A stretch of 64,000 nucleotides of DNA from Bifidobacterium choladohabitans (lineage in GTDB: Bacteria; Actinomycetota; Actinomycetes; Actinomycetales; Bifidobacteriaceae). The notes beneath the pieces are model-generated. The model was not told the origin of the DNA. It ran no database searches and saw only the letters and a list, made by a program, of their open reading frames with translations. The position numbers and the translations under genes were made by a program. Positions 1 to 8,854 of this stretch are shown piece by piece (the stretch's first letter is position 1; the number at the start of each line of letters is the position of its first letter). Where the stretch lies: positions 310,001 through 374,000 of the forward strand of contig NZ_JACFPL010000001.1 in the NCBI RefSeq assembly GCF_016102005.1, written 5' to 3'.

Positions 1-273
1 GACACTGATGATGCCGACATAGACGGCCGCGCCGGGCTTGCGCAGTATCAAGAGGGACAGGGTACAGGGAAAGTAGAAGACCCCATGCAAAAGGGCCGCC
101 GCCCCGGGAAGAAGGGCCGTCATCAGCGGGAATATCCACGAGGCGAGCAGGCTGGCCAACCAGTAAATCAACCCCGACACCGCGCCCAGGCCGGCACCGA
201 CCGCAATGTCAAGCGGCCTCCAGCGCAACCGATGAGATGCGGAAACCCGACCCTGTTGCTGTTTTACCGTCAT
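1..273 (-). CDS. YkoE-like ECF transporter S component (partial, N-terminal 91 aa)
   Basis: Only the first 91 codons are in the window; the frame runs off the left edge. The ATG at 273 follows AAGGGAG with 5 nt spacing. After a basic N-terminus comes a run of hydrophobic membrane segments and a motif RKPGAA (about residues 80-85), which resembles the YkoE family, the membrane S component of thiamine or hydroxymethylpyrimidine ECF importers. In that family the ATPase and T component genes usually follow, which would lie outside the window. The leader shows no recognisable TPP riboswitch. Assignment is from motif memory on a fragment, so moderate. Confidence 0.55.
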   Translation of the reverse strand, partial: MTVKQQQGRVSASHRLRWRPLDIAVGAGLGAVSGLIYWLASLLASWIFPLMTALLPGAAALLHGVFYFPCTLSLLILRKPGAAVYVGIISV

Positions 274-578
274 CGATACTCCCTTACGACCGTCATAGAG
301 CCGACGGCCCGTTCCTCATGCGCACAGCGATGGGAAGGGACCCGCCCAAGCCGGCAAAGGCCCATCCGGCGTTCCTTGACCTGCGCATACCGGGCGGGAA
401 CGTCGACTCAAGGCTACCCCGACTACGGCGGCAGAACCAGGGTCTGGTCATAGGTCTTGTTTATAGGTGGCCATCCGCCTGACTGACCTTGCTTATCAGC
501 CCGGCGCATAAGTCAGAAGTTCCCACTACCATGAATGCAGTTTGCACTGTCTTTTCTATGGTTCTGTGAGGTAGCTTC
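274..578. other. Divergent intergenic region between ykoE-like gene and ettA
   Basis: About 300 nt without a credible gene. It must hold promoters for the leftward transporter gene and the rightward ettA. I searched the leftward leader for the conserved thi-box sequences of a TPP riboswitch and did not find them. Nothing else is recognisable. Confidence 0.5.
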
Positions 579-2255
579 TTGGCCGAATTCATTTATCAGA
601 TGATCAAGGCGCGCAAGTCCTTCGGCGACCGCGTCATCCTGGACGATGTGACCCTGAGTTTCCTGCCCGGCGCCAAAATTGGCGTGGTGGGCCCCAACGG
701 CATGGGCAAGTCCACCCTGCTGCGGATCATGGCCGGCCTGGACACTGTCAGCAACGGCGAGGCACAGCTCACCCCCGGCTATACGGTAGGCATCCTCCAG
801 CAGGAGCCGCCGCTGGACGATGACAAGACCGTCGGCGAGAACATTCGCATGGCCTTCGGCGACATCATGAGCAAGGTGGACCGCTTCAACCAAATCGGCG
901 AGCAGATGGCAGACCCCAACGCCGATTACGACGCCCTCATGACCGAGATGGGCCAGCTTCAGGAGCAGATCGATGCCGCCAACGGCTGGGACCTTGACTC
1001 CCAGCTGGACCAGGCCATGGATGCCCTGCAGTGCCCCGACCCGGACACCCCGGTCTCGGTCATTTCGGGAGGCGAGCGCCGCCGCGTGGCTCTATGTCGG
1101 CTGCTGCTTGAGGCCCCCGACCTGCTCCTGCTGGACGAGCCCACCAACCACTTGGATGCCGAGTCCATCCTCTGGCTGGAACAGTACCTGCACACCTACA
1201 AGGGCGCCGTCCTGGCCGTGACCCACGACCGGTACTTCCTGGACAACGTGGCTGAGTGGATCTGCGAGGTGGACCGTGGCCACCTCTACCCCTACCAGGG
1301 CAACTACTCCACCTACTTGGAGACCAAGGCCAAGCGTCTGGAGGTCCAGGGCCAGAAGGATGCCAAGCTGGCCAAGCGTCTCAACAGCGAACTGGAATGG
1401 GTCCGCTCCTCACCCAAGGCCCGGCAGGCCAAGAACAAGGCCCGTCTGGAGCGCTACGAGCAGATGGAGAACGAGGCGCGGAACAACAAGAAGCTGGACT
1501 TCTCCGAGATCCAGATTCCGCCGGGGCCCCGCCTGGGCTCCAAGGTGCTGGAGGCCGAGCACATCCACAAGGCCTTCGGCGACCGCGTCCTGATCGACGA
1601 CCTGAGCTTCACCCTGCCTCGAAACGGCATTGTGGGCGTCATCGGCCCCAACGGCGTGGGCAAGTCCACGCTCTTCAAGACCATAGTGGGCCTGGAACCG
1701 CTGACTTCGGGCACCCTGGAGGTCGGCGACACGGTCAAGATCTCCTATGTGGATCAGAACCGCGAGGGCATCGACCCCAACAAGAACCTCTGGGAGGTGG
1801 TCTCCGGAGGGCTGGACTTCATCGAGGTCGGCGGCGTCGAGGTGCCCACCCGCGCCTATGTGGCCTCCTTCGGCTTCAAAGGCTCGGACCAGCAGAAGCC
1901 GGCTGGCGTCCTCTCCGGCGGAGAGCGCAACAGGCTGAACCTGGCACTCACCCTCAAGCAGGGCGGCAACCTGCTCCTGCTGGACGAGCCCACCAACGAT
2001 CTGGACGTGGAGACTCTGGAAAGTCTGGAAAATGCCTTGCTGGCCTTCCCCGGATGCGCTGTGGTCATCTCCCACGACCGCTGGTTCCTGGACCGTATCG
2101 CCACCCATATCCTGGCCTGGGAGGGCACGGACGAGAATCCGGCCTCCTGGTACTGGTTCGAGGGCAACTTCCAGGCCTACCAGGAGAACAAGGTCAAGCG
2201 TCTGGGCGAGGAGGCCTCCAGGCCCCACCGCATCCACCGCAAGCTGACCCGCTGA
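579..2255 (+). CDS. ettA: Energy-dependent translational throttle protein EttA (ABC-F ATPase)
   Basis: 558 aa, cytosolic, two tandem ABC domains without membrane segments. EttA binds the ribosomal E site and gates elongation according to ATP/ADP level. Walker A motifs are GPNGMGKST (38-46) and GPNGVGKST (356-364); the first signature SGGERRR lies at about 163 and the first Walker B with LLLDEPTNHLD at 183-193. The N-terminus MAEFIYQM and the linker between domains match E. coli EttA closely. The start is a TTG preceded by GAGG about 8 nt upstream; no ATG fits. It stands alone, with tesB 39 nt downstream. Length is normal for the family. Confidence 0.93.
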   Translation: MAEFIYQMIKARKSFGDRVILDDVTLSFLPGAKIGVVGPNGMGKSTLLRIMAGLDTVSNGEAQLTPGYTVGILQQEPPLDDDKTVGENIRMAFGDIMSKVDRFNQIGEQMADPNADYDALMTEMGQLQEQIDAANGWDLDSQLDQAMDALQCPDPDTPVSVISGGERRRVALCRLLLEAPDLLLLDEPTNHLDAESILWLEQYLHTYKGAVLAVTHDRYFLDNVAEWICEVDRGHLYPYQGNYSTYLETKAKRLEVQGQKDAKLAKRLNSELEWVRSSPKARQAKNKARLERYEQMENEARNNKKLDFSEIQIPPGPRLGSKVLEAEHIHKAFGDRVLIDDLSFTLPRNGIVGVIGPNGVGKSTLFKTIVGLEPLTSGTLEVGDTVKISYVDQNREGIDPNKNLWEVVSGGLDFIEVGGVEVPTRAYVASFGFKGSDQQKPAGVLSGGERNRLNLALTLKQGGNLLLLDEPTNDLDVETLESLENALLAFPGCAVVISHDRWFLDRIATHILAWEGTDENPASWYWFEGNFQAYQENKVKRLGEEASRPHRIHRKLTR

Positions 2256-2294
2256 ACGAAATACACCACGAGGGATCGAGGGCCGAGGAGAAGC

Positions 2295-3209
2295 ATGAGC
2301 ACCGAGGATGAAGCACTGGCCCAGGCCATCGCTGGGCTGAACCTGCAGGAGCAGCAGCCCGCCGATGGCCGTTCCCGTTTCCTGGGCAAATCGCTGGACT
2401 TCCCCACTGGCCGCCTCTACGGAGGCCAACTGCTGGGCCAGGCCATCATGGCCGGCGGGCGGACCGTGCCCGAGGGTCGACTGCCTCATTCCATGCACGC
2501 CTATTACCTGCGTACAGGACTCCTGAATCAGGATGTCCATGCGGAAGTGGAGACCATCCGTGACGGACGTTCCTTCTCCTCCCGACGGGTTGACCTGCAC
2601 CAGGGGGAACGGACCATCCTGAACGCTCTGCTCTCCTACCAGCAGGTCGGCCAGGAGGGCGTCCGCTATGCCGACCCCATGCCGACGGGACTGCCTGATC
2701 CCGAGGACCTGCCTGGTTCCCGGGAGCTTATGGAACCCTATGCCGACAAGTCCCCCTTCGCGGACTACTACGCCCATCAGAGCCCCTTCGATATGCGCCA
2801 TGTCGGCGGCACGGTCCTGCTGGACGACGCAGATGATGCAGAAAACAAAGATTCCGAGGATGACAGCAGGAGCCGCCAGGCCGTATGGAGCCGCACCCAG
2901 GGAAGGGCCGACATGGACCCGCTGATGCGCCGGGCCCTGCTGGCCATGGAGTGCGATCAGATCATGATGGAGCCTGCCCTGCGCCGTGCCGGGCTGAGCA
3001 TGACCACCCCGGGGATCTCCTTCGCCTCCATCGACCATGCCATGTGGTGGTATCAGGACCTGGATCCCTGCGACTGGCACTGCTTTATTCAGGAATCCCC
3101 CGTAGCCGACCACGGTCGCAGCCTATGCATGGCCAAGGTCTACAACCGCCAGGGTGACCTGGCCGCCTTCATGGTTCAGGAGGCCATGATCAGGGTTCCC
3201 AAGGGCTGA
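2295..3209 (+). CDS. tesB: Acyl-CoA thioesterase II
   Basis: 304 aa double-hotdog thioesterase that hydrolyses acyl-CoA to free fatty acid and CoA. The family motif SIDHAMWW (active-site Asp region) is in the C-terminal hotdog, and the Gln of the closing FMVQEAM segment fits the third catalytic position. ATG follows GAGGAG with short spacing. It lies 39 nt after ettA and may be co-transcribed. An acidic insert (around residues 178-195) between the two hotdog halves is longer than in E. coli TesB. The gene converges on the DUF3180 gene; no clear hairpin is seen in the 100 nt between them. Confidence 0.9.
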   Translation: MSTEDEALAQAIAGLNLQEQQPADGRSRFLGKSLDFPTGRLYGGQLLGQAIMAGGRTVPEGRLPHSMHAYYLRTGLLNQDVHAEVETIRDGRSFSSRRVDLHQGERTILNALLSYQQVGQEGVRYADPMPTGLPDPEDLPGSRELMEPYADKSPFADYYAHQSPFDMRHVGGTVLLDDADDAENKDSEDDSRSRQAVWSRTQGRADMDPLMRRALLAMECDQIMMEPALRRAGLSMTTPGISFASIDHAMWWYQDLDPCDWHCFIQESPVADHGRSLCMAKVYNRQGDLAAFMVQEAMIRVPKG

Positions 3210-3311
3210 GCGGCCACCAGATCATCGCGTTTCCCAAGCAAAGGGTCAGCAGCCAATTCGACAGCAGCCGACCGGATTCAGGAATTTCTCAGCGACGGCC
3301 TTGAACGCCGA

Positions 3312-3866
3312 TCAGCCATGTCTTTCACTGGAATCGGCCTTTGTCTCCGCCCTGTCAGCGGTGTCGGCCGCATCGGCCATGGGTCTTTGTGAGGACTTGC
3401 GCCGGTCGGGGTTTTCAGGTCCGTCATCCGGGGGCAGTTGACAGAGCCACTCCCCCACGGCACCCGCCACCACATCGATCAAACAGACCAGGGATGCGAC
3501 CAGGCACTCCTGCATGACCCGCATGTAATAGGGAGCGCCTGCATGGCCCATGCTGATCAGGGCCTGACTGCCGTACCAGCCCAACAGGGCGGCGCAGGCA
3601 ATGCCCAAGGCCTTACTCATGATCAGCACGTTGACCGCGAAGCGCAAATCCATCTGCTTGCGGTCCCCCTTGGCGTAGCGATGCACCTGGAAGGCCATGA
3701 TCAGGATGGCCAACCCCAGCAGAAAGAGCAATACGCTGACCAGCCAGGGAACCCCCATGAGGTCCGTCCTGGTTGACATGCCCAGTTCCGAGATGCCGGC
3801 GCCTCCCATCAGGCCCAGAACCAGGGCGACCAGATAGTGCGCGAGCGGGGTGCGGCGGGCCCTCAT
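3312..3866 (-). CDS. DUF3180 family membrane protein
   Basis: 184 aa with about four hydrophobic segments and a charged, disordered C-terminal tail. DUF3180 proteins are actinobacterial membrane proteins of unknown function that almost always follow the folate genes folB-folK. Here the ATG overlaps the stop codon of folBK (ATGA), so translation is probably coupled. It is the last gene of the tilS-hpt-ftsH-folBK operon. Confidence 0.8.
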   Translation of the reverse strand: MRARRTPLAHYLVALVLGLMGGAGISELGMSTRTDLMGVPWLVSVLLFLLGLAILIMAFQVHRYAKGDRKQMDLRFAVNVLIMSKALGIACAALLGWYGSQALISMGHAGAPYYMRVMQECLVASLVCLIDVVAGAVGEWLCQLPPDDGPENPDRRKSSQRPMADAADTADRAETKADSSERHG

Positions 3867-4945
3867 GACAGACCGTCCAGAATCCAGTCCTCCGAGACCA
3901 GGCTGATACGGTCACGGTCAGGTGCACGGTTGGCCAGGCTGGCCAGACAGGATCCGCCAGCACCCGGCAGGCAGTGTTCAGGCTCCAAATAGGCCCAGGG
4001 AATCAGAATGCGCGATGGAGCATCGGCGGCCAGCAGAGGCGGACGGTCCTGGGGAGAGGGGACCGAACCGTCCAAGGTCTCCACCTCCACCACATCGGCA
4101 TCCAGCCCGCCCATCTGCCTGATTGGGGCTGCCACCATGTCCAGGGCCGACCGCAGCTCCTCCAGATTCAGCGGCGTCTGCAGAATAACCACAGCCGATA
4201 GACGCTGATTCCCCCGATCATCCCGGTAGGCATATAGGGGCGAGATGCCGACCAGCTGACTGCCGGGAATTCCGTCAAGGGCTGCAAGAGCACGGAGCAT
4301 GGTCAACCGATCGGTTCCCGATGCTCCCTCCAGCGCAATCACATCACGCGTCAGAAGGCCCTGTGGCTTGGCTCCCTCAGCAGTCGGCCGACTGGACGCA
4401 TCAGTATCATTCTCCGGATCCGAGGACAGGCCGTTCTGCGTGGAGGAGGTTACGGGGTGACGCAGCCGGGCCTGCGCCGCATGGCCAGAATCGGCCTGAC
4501 CAGACAGCAGGAAGGAGGGATGTCCTAAAGAAGGATTCCCGCCGCTGCTAACCCGCCCGGATTCCATGCTGGCAGGGTTGCCTTCCACCTGATCATCGGA
4601 TGCACGCTCAAGGGTGACGCCCACCTGAAAATCGACCCCTGTTCCCTGGTCAGCGCCCAGACGGGTGACCGTGACCCGGGTGCGGCGGATTTGGTGGGAG
4701 AGCAGGATGGCATCAGCCACCTTGGCGGTCAGGGATTCCAGAATCTCGTCAGCCGGCTCGCTTTGAATCAGGTTGACGATCCGACGGACAATCTGCACAT
4801 AGTCCACGGTCTGAGTGCCGTCGTTGAGCCTGCCTGCCTCACTCAAATCCAGGTAGAGGACGGCATCGACCTGGTATCTGAACCCTGGCTTCTGCCGGCC
4901 ATGCAGGGGTGCGACCTTGATGGAACTAAGACGGATGGAATCCAT
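3863..4945 (-). CDS. folBK: FolB-FolK fusion (dihydroneopterin aldolase / HPPK), motifs degraded
   Basis: 360 aa. Residues 1 to about 115 resemble dihydroneopterin aldolase (HG near residue 15, VDY, ILE), and about 195-360 resemble 6-hydroxymethyl-dihydropterin pyrophosphokinase; a serine- and proline-rich linker joins them. The start is the ATG at 4945, set by GGGAGGAG 6 nt upstream; an in-frame start at 4975 has no such site. Several signature residues are missing. The FolB lysine motif (usually KP) reads TRLG, and the early active-site Glu segment is shortened. The FolK block lacks the conserved Arg-rich WGPRTLD stretch, keeping only a D-A-D. The fusion itself is common in bifidobacteria; loss of motifs is not. 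Activity is doubtful. Confidence 0.75.
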   Translation of the reverse strand: MDSIRLSSIKVAPLHGRQKPGFRYQVDAVLYLDLSEAGRLNDGTQTVDYVQIVRRIVNLIQSEPADEILESLTAKVADAILLSHQIRRTRVTVTRLGADQGTGVDFQVGVTLERASDDQVEGNPASMESGRVSSGGNPSLGHPSFLLSGQADSGHAAQARLRHPVTSSTQNGLSSDPENDTDASSRPTAEGAKPQGLLTRDVIALEGASGTDRLTMLRALAALDGIPGSQLVGISPLYAYRDDRGNQRLSAVVILQTPLNLEELRSALDMVAAPIRQMGGLDADVVEVETLDGSVPSPQDRPPLLAADAPSRILIPWAYLEPEHCLPGAGGSCLASLANRAPDRDRISLVSEDWILDGLS

Positions 4946-5025
4946 GATGTACGCTCCTCCCTCGCCTTGGAACATTCACTGCCGCACGGCCCGGCAACGT
5001 GTATTTCACCGAGCCGATCCGGAAT

Positions 5026-7140
5026 TCAGTGCTGGTCCGTTGCGGACGACCCGTTCACGCTGCGCCTGAGCTCCTCAGGAATCTCCACCGGAGGCTGCTC
5101 GGAGTCCGGCCGATCCGGTGCAGACAGCCAGAGCCGACGTTCGGGAGCCTTGCGCAAGCCTGCGAAGACCGCAGCCAGCTCGTCCTTGTTCAGGGTCTCT
5201 TTGACCAGCAGCTGTCGGACGAGCTCGTCCAGTACGTCACGGTTCTGGGTGATGATCTGCCAGGCCTCTTGGTGGGCCGTCTCGATAAGATTGTGGACTT
5301 CCTCATCGATGGCCTCGGCGGTTTTCTCCGAATAGTTGTGGGGCTTCAGGGCATCGAGTCCGGCATCCTGGTCGTTCTCATCTGCCCACTTGATGGCTCC
5401 CAGCTTGGATGAGAAGCCGTACTGCAGGACCATCTGCCGGGCGATGCTGGTGGCCTTCTCGATATCGTTGGAGGCGCCGGTGGTCGGATCGTGGAAGACC
5501 ACCTCTTCCGCCACCCGGCCACCCATGGCGTAGGCCATCTGGTCCAGCAGCTCGTTGCGGGACTGCGAGTACCGGTCTGTGGTAGGCATGACCGCGGTGT
5601 AACCCAGGGCCCGTCCACGCGGCAGAATGGTCACCTTGGTGACCGGGTCGGTGTGGTGCAGGGCCGCAGCAACCATGGCGTGGCCGCCCTCGTGGTAGGC
5701 GGTGTTGCGCATCTCAGCCAGGGCCATGCCCTTGGTCCGCCGCCGAGGTCCGCTCAGCACACGGTCGATGGCCTCGTCGATGGCCCGGTTGTCGATCAGC
5801 TGGGCATCGGAGCGAGCGGTCAGCAGGGCCGCCTCGTTGAGCACGTTGGCCAGGTCGGCGCCGGTGAAGCCGGGCGTGCGCACAGCCACAGTGTGCAGGT
5901 CCACATCCGGCACGAAGGGCTTGCCCTTGGCGTGGACCTTGAGGATGGCCTCGCGGCCCTCCAGGTCTGGAGCCTCCACGGCCACCTGACGGTCGAACCG
6001 GCCGGGCCTGAGCAGGGCCGGATCCAGAATGTCCGGACGGTTGGTGGCTGCAATGATGATCAGGTTGGTGTCGTTGTCGAAGCCGTCCATCTCGACCAGC
6101 AGCTGGTTCAGGGTCTGCTCGCGCTCATCGTGACCGCCGCTCATGCCGGAGCCGCGCTTGCCGCCCACTGCATCGATCTCGTCGATGAAGATGATGGCCG
6201 GCGCATTCTTCTTGGCCTCGTCGAACAGGTCACGCACCCGGGAAGCGCCCAGACCGACGAACATCTCGACGAAGTCTGATCCTGCCATGGAGTAGAAGGG
6301 CACGCTGGCCTCACCGGCGATGGCCCGGGCCAGCAGGGTCTTGCCGGTTCCGGGGGGACCATAGAGCAGGACGCCACGGGGTATGCGGGCTCCCAGGGCC
6401 TTGTACTTGGAGGGATCCTTGAGGAACTCCTTGATCTCCTCCACCTCCTGGACTGCGGCCTCCTCGCCGGCCACGTCCGAGAACTTGGTCTTGGGGGTCT
6501 GTCCGTCGCTGAGCTTGGCGGAGTTCTTTTTGCCCCCCATGCCGAACATGCCGCCGCCGGCCGCCGAAGACATGCGCGAGAGCAGGAACCAGAAGACCCC
6601 CAGAATGATCAGCATGGGCAGGATGGAGGAGATCAGGTAGCTCATCATGCTGGTCTGCGGCACCACCGAGTTGTACCCCTCGGAGGGCTTGGCCTTTTCG
6701 ACGGCCTTGACGACCTGCTCCCCCTGGGCCTCCACGTAGTAGAACTGCACATCCTTGCCGAAGTTCTTGGAGGTGCGGTTGCCGCGGAAGCCGGGTACAT
6801 CCTTGACGAAGTCGCTATTGAGCTTGAGCTCGACGACCTGCATCTTCTCGGTGATCTCGGCCTTCTTGACCATGCTGCTGCGGTCGTTCAGCAGCTCCAG
6901 GCCATCCTGGGTATTGATGGTCTGAGCGCCGTTCTGGCTGCTGAAGAAGCCGAAGATTGACAGGATGATGACCACGGCCAGAATCCCCCAGAGCCAGGGG
7001 GAACGCCAGAAGGAGCGGTTGCCCCCGTTGGGGCCGGAGCCGTTGTTGCCAAGGTTGAAGTTGAAGGGGTTGTTGCCCTTGTCCCCGTTGTCCCTGCCTC
7101 CATTGGGCGGACCCTGCTGCGGTCCCTGCGAGTAGCTCAT
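5026..7140 (-). CDS. ftsH: ATP-dependent zinc metalloprotease FtsH
   Basis: 704 aa membrane-anchored AAA+ protease that degrades misfolded membrane proteins and regulatory substrates. A Gly/Asn/Pro-rich cytosolic N-terminus (1-45) precedes TM1 (about 47-66); an extracytoplasmic domain follows, then TM2 (about 168-189). Walker A GPPGTGKT is at 261-268, Walker B IIFIDEID at 316-323, and the zinc motif HEGGH at 483-487. The start is supported by GGGGGAG, and its ATG overlaps the hpt stop (ATGA). In most actinobacteria folE follows directly; here folBK does. Confidence 0.97.
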   Translation of the reverse strand: MSYSQGPQQGPPNGGRDNGDKGNNPFNFNLGNNGSGPNGGNRSFWRSPWLWGILAVVIILSIFGFFSSQNGAQTINTQDGLELLNDRSSMVKKAEITEKMQVVELKLNSDFVKDVPGFRGNRTSKNFGKDVQFYYVEAQGEQVVKAVEKAKPSEGYNSVVPQTSMMSYLISSILPMLIILGVFWFLLSRMSSAAGGGMFGMGGKKNSAKLSDGQTPKTKFSDVAGEEAAVQEVEEIKEFLKDPSKYKALGARIPRGVLLYGPPGTGKTLLARAIAGEASVPFYSMAGSDFVEMFVGLGASRVRDLFDEAKKNAPAIIFIDEIDAVGGKRGSGMSGGHDEREQTLNQLLVEMDGFDNDTNLIIIAATNRPDILDPALLRPGRFDRQVAVEAPDLEGREAILKVHAKGKPFVPDVDLHTVAVRTPGFTGADLANVLNEAALLTARSDAQLIDNRAIDEAIDRVLSGPRRRTKGMALAEMRNTAYHEGGHAMVAAALHHTDPVTKVTILPRGRALGYTAVMPTTDRYSQSRNELLDQMAYAMGGRVAEEVVFHDPTTGASNDIEKATSIARQMVLQYGFSSKLGAIKWADENDQDAGLDALKPHNYSEKTAEAIDEEVHNLIETAHQEAWQIITQNRDVLDELVRQLLVKETLNKDELAAVFAGLRKAPERRLWLSAPDRPDSEQPPVEIPEELRRSVNGSSATDQH

Positions 7141-7739
7141 GACTGCTCCCCCTGATCCTGATGATCCTGTTCCTGGGTCGGGTCCATGTATTCCTCGGAC
7201 CTGAGTACGGCTATCGAGTCAAGATTACGATACTGCTCGTCGTAATCCAGCCCGAAGCCCACAACGAATTCGTCGGGTATGGCGAACCCCGGATACTTGA
7301 CATCCACCTCGACCTCGTGCCGCGAGGTCTTGTCCAGCAGGGTGAAAATCTCCACCGATGCAGCTCCTCGCTCCTTGAGATGCTCAACCAACCAGTGCAA
7401 GGTGTAGCCGGAATCGATAATATCCTCAACGATCAGAATATGCCGTCCGCGCACATCGCAGTCCAGATCCATCCTGATGTCCAGGTCTCCCTTGGAAACG
7501 CTGGTTTTGCCGGCCGGATAGCTGGAAATGCTCATGAACTCGATCTGAACCGGTATGGTGACGGCCTGTGAGAGGGCGGCAAGCGTGTTGAAAGCCCCCT
7601 TGAGCACGGCCAGCATGATCGGGTTCTTACCCCGGTAATCCCGGCTGACCTGTTCGGCCGTCCGGTTGATCAGCTCTTCTATCCGTTCCTTGGACACCAG
7701 TTCATGGTCGATATGGGATTGAATATCAGCGATGCGCAT
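7137..7739 (-). CDS. hpt: Hypoxanthine phosphoribosyltransferase
   Basis: About 200 aa purine salvage enzyme converting hypoxanthine or guanine plus PRPP to IMP or GMP. The PRPP-binding loop is VEDIIDSGYT, with the preceding SSYPAGKTSVSKGD region typical of Hpt. I start it at the ATG at 7739 (MRIADIQ), which overlaps the end of tilS by 14 nt and has GGAG just upstream; ATGs at 7748 and 7751 are alternatives. The 3' end overlaps ftsH by ATGA. The tilS-hpt-ftsH order is widely conserved. Confidence 0.92.
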   Translation of the reverse strand: MRIADIQSHIDHELVSKERIEELINRTAEQVSRDYRGKNPIMLAVLKGAFNTLAALSQAVTIPVQIEFMSISSYPAGKTSVSKGDLDIRMDLDCDVRGRHILIVEDIIDSGYTLHWLVEHLKERGAASVEIFTLLDKTSRHEVEVDVKYPGFAIPDEFVVGFGLDYDEQYRNLDSIAVLRSEEYMDPTQEQDHQDQGEQS

Positions 7740-8835
7740 GGTCTCCATCATTGCATATGAGAATGACTTGACCCTTACGGATTGCTGTATGGGAGCTGGG
7801 AAAGCGTGGCCCTTGCTGACCGTGCCATCGGCAGACCAAATCATCCAGGGCCCTGACCTGCACGGCCGTGAACCGTATGCCCAGCCTGGTCAGCACCTGG
7901 GCCAGCAGGCGGGTGCGCAGGGCCGGGTGGCAGTCGGCCAATCCGAGGGCGTCCAGGCGGGCCAGCACCCCCTCGGCTCTCTGGTCCGAGTCAGGGCGGG
8001 CGACCAGCCGCTGGAACAACCCATCCACCTGGGTGTCCAGATAATCCTGATCCAGACGGGCCATATCCGCGCCCAGGGCCAGACGGCGGACCATGTCCCG
8101 GCCAGCAAAGCGATTCAAGGCGGGCAGCAGGTCGTGGCGGATCCGCGAGCGCAACGGCAGCGTCTCGGGAAGCGCGGAACCGGCCGGCTGATCGTCGCCG
8201 TTGGTGGGGTCGTCCCACCACTGAATCCCCTGCTGGCGGCAAATGGCCGTGGTGTCCTTCCGGTCCAGGTCAAGGAATGGGCGCAGGTAGCGCATTCCTC
8301 CGCGTTCCACACGCCGGGCCATGCCGGTGATGGCCTCCAGCCCCTGGGAGCGGATCAGGCCGATCAGCACCGTTTCAGCCTGATCGTCACGGGTGTGCGC
8401 CAGGAGGACGACCCTGGCGCCAAGCTTGAGGGCCTGCTCGGAGAGGGCCTGATAACGGGCCGCACGGGCGTCAGCCTCAGGGCCGGCCGAAGTAACGGGT
8501 ACATCCACTCTGGTGACGCGGACAGGATCCAATCCCAGCCCCCTGCAGGTTCCAGCCGCACGTTCGGCGATCCGATCCGAATCCGGCACCAGGCCATGAT
8601 CGATTAGCAGGGCCCCACACCGCAACCCGGTCATATCGGCCACCAGGTGGGCCACGCAGGCCAGGGCCAGGGAGTCCCGCCCTCCCGAGCATGCCACCAG
8701 AATCAGTGGGGCATCCGGATCGGGCCGGTGCACCCCGTGATGGGCGAACCGCTTATCCTGCAAGCCTAGGCCCTCCCGGTCCAGGGTCGAACGCAGGAGC
8801 CCCACCGCCTTTTTCATCTCTGCCGAATAGACCAT
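7726..8835 (-). CDS. tilS: tRNA(Ile)-lysidine synthase
   Basis: 369 aa. TilS attaches lysine to C34 of the minor tRNA-Ile(CAU) so that it reads AUA. The N-type PP-loop SGGRDS at 50-55 binds ATP. DDQAET and the following conserved block are present. Length is normal for the short actinobacterial form. First gene of the hpt-ftsH-folBK operon. A start six codons later (M7) is also possible. Confidence 0.92.
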   Translation of the reverse strand: MVYSAEMKKAVGLLRSTLDREGLGLQDKRFAHHGVHRPDPDAPLILVACSGGRDSLALACVAHLVADMTGLRCGALLIDHGLVPDSDRIAERAAGTCRGLGLDPVRVTRVDVPVTSAGPEADARAARYQALSEQALKLGARVVLLAHTRDDQAETVLIGLIRSQGLEAITGMARRVERGGMRYLRPFLDLDRKDTTAICRQQGIQWWDDPTNGDDQPAGSALPETLPLRSRIRHDLLPALNRFAGRDMVRRLALGADMARLDQDYLDTQVDGLFQRLVARPDSDQRAEGVLARLDALGLADCHPALRTRLLAQVLTRLGIRFTAVQVRALDDLVCRWHGQQGPRFPSSHTAIRKGQVILICNDGDHAHR

Positions 8836-8854
8836 GGTCCAGGCCGCTTCCTAC

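Noticed and set aside
274-578. TPP riboswitch upstream of the YkoE-like gene
   Set aside because: The conserved thi-box blocks were not found on the leftward strand.
1410-3113. 567-aa leftward ORF across ettA and tesB
   Set aside because: Antisense shadow spanning two recognised genes.
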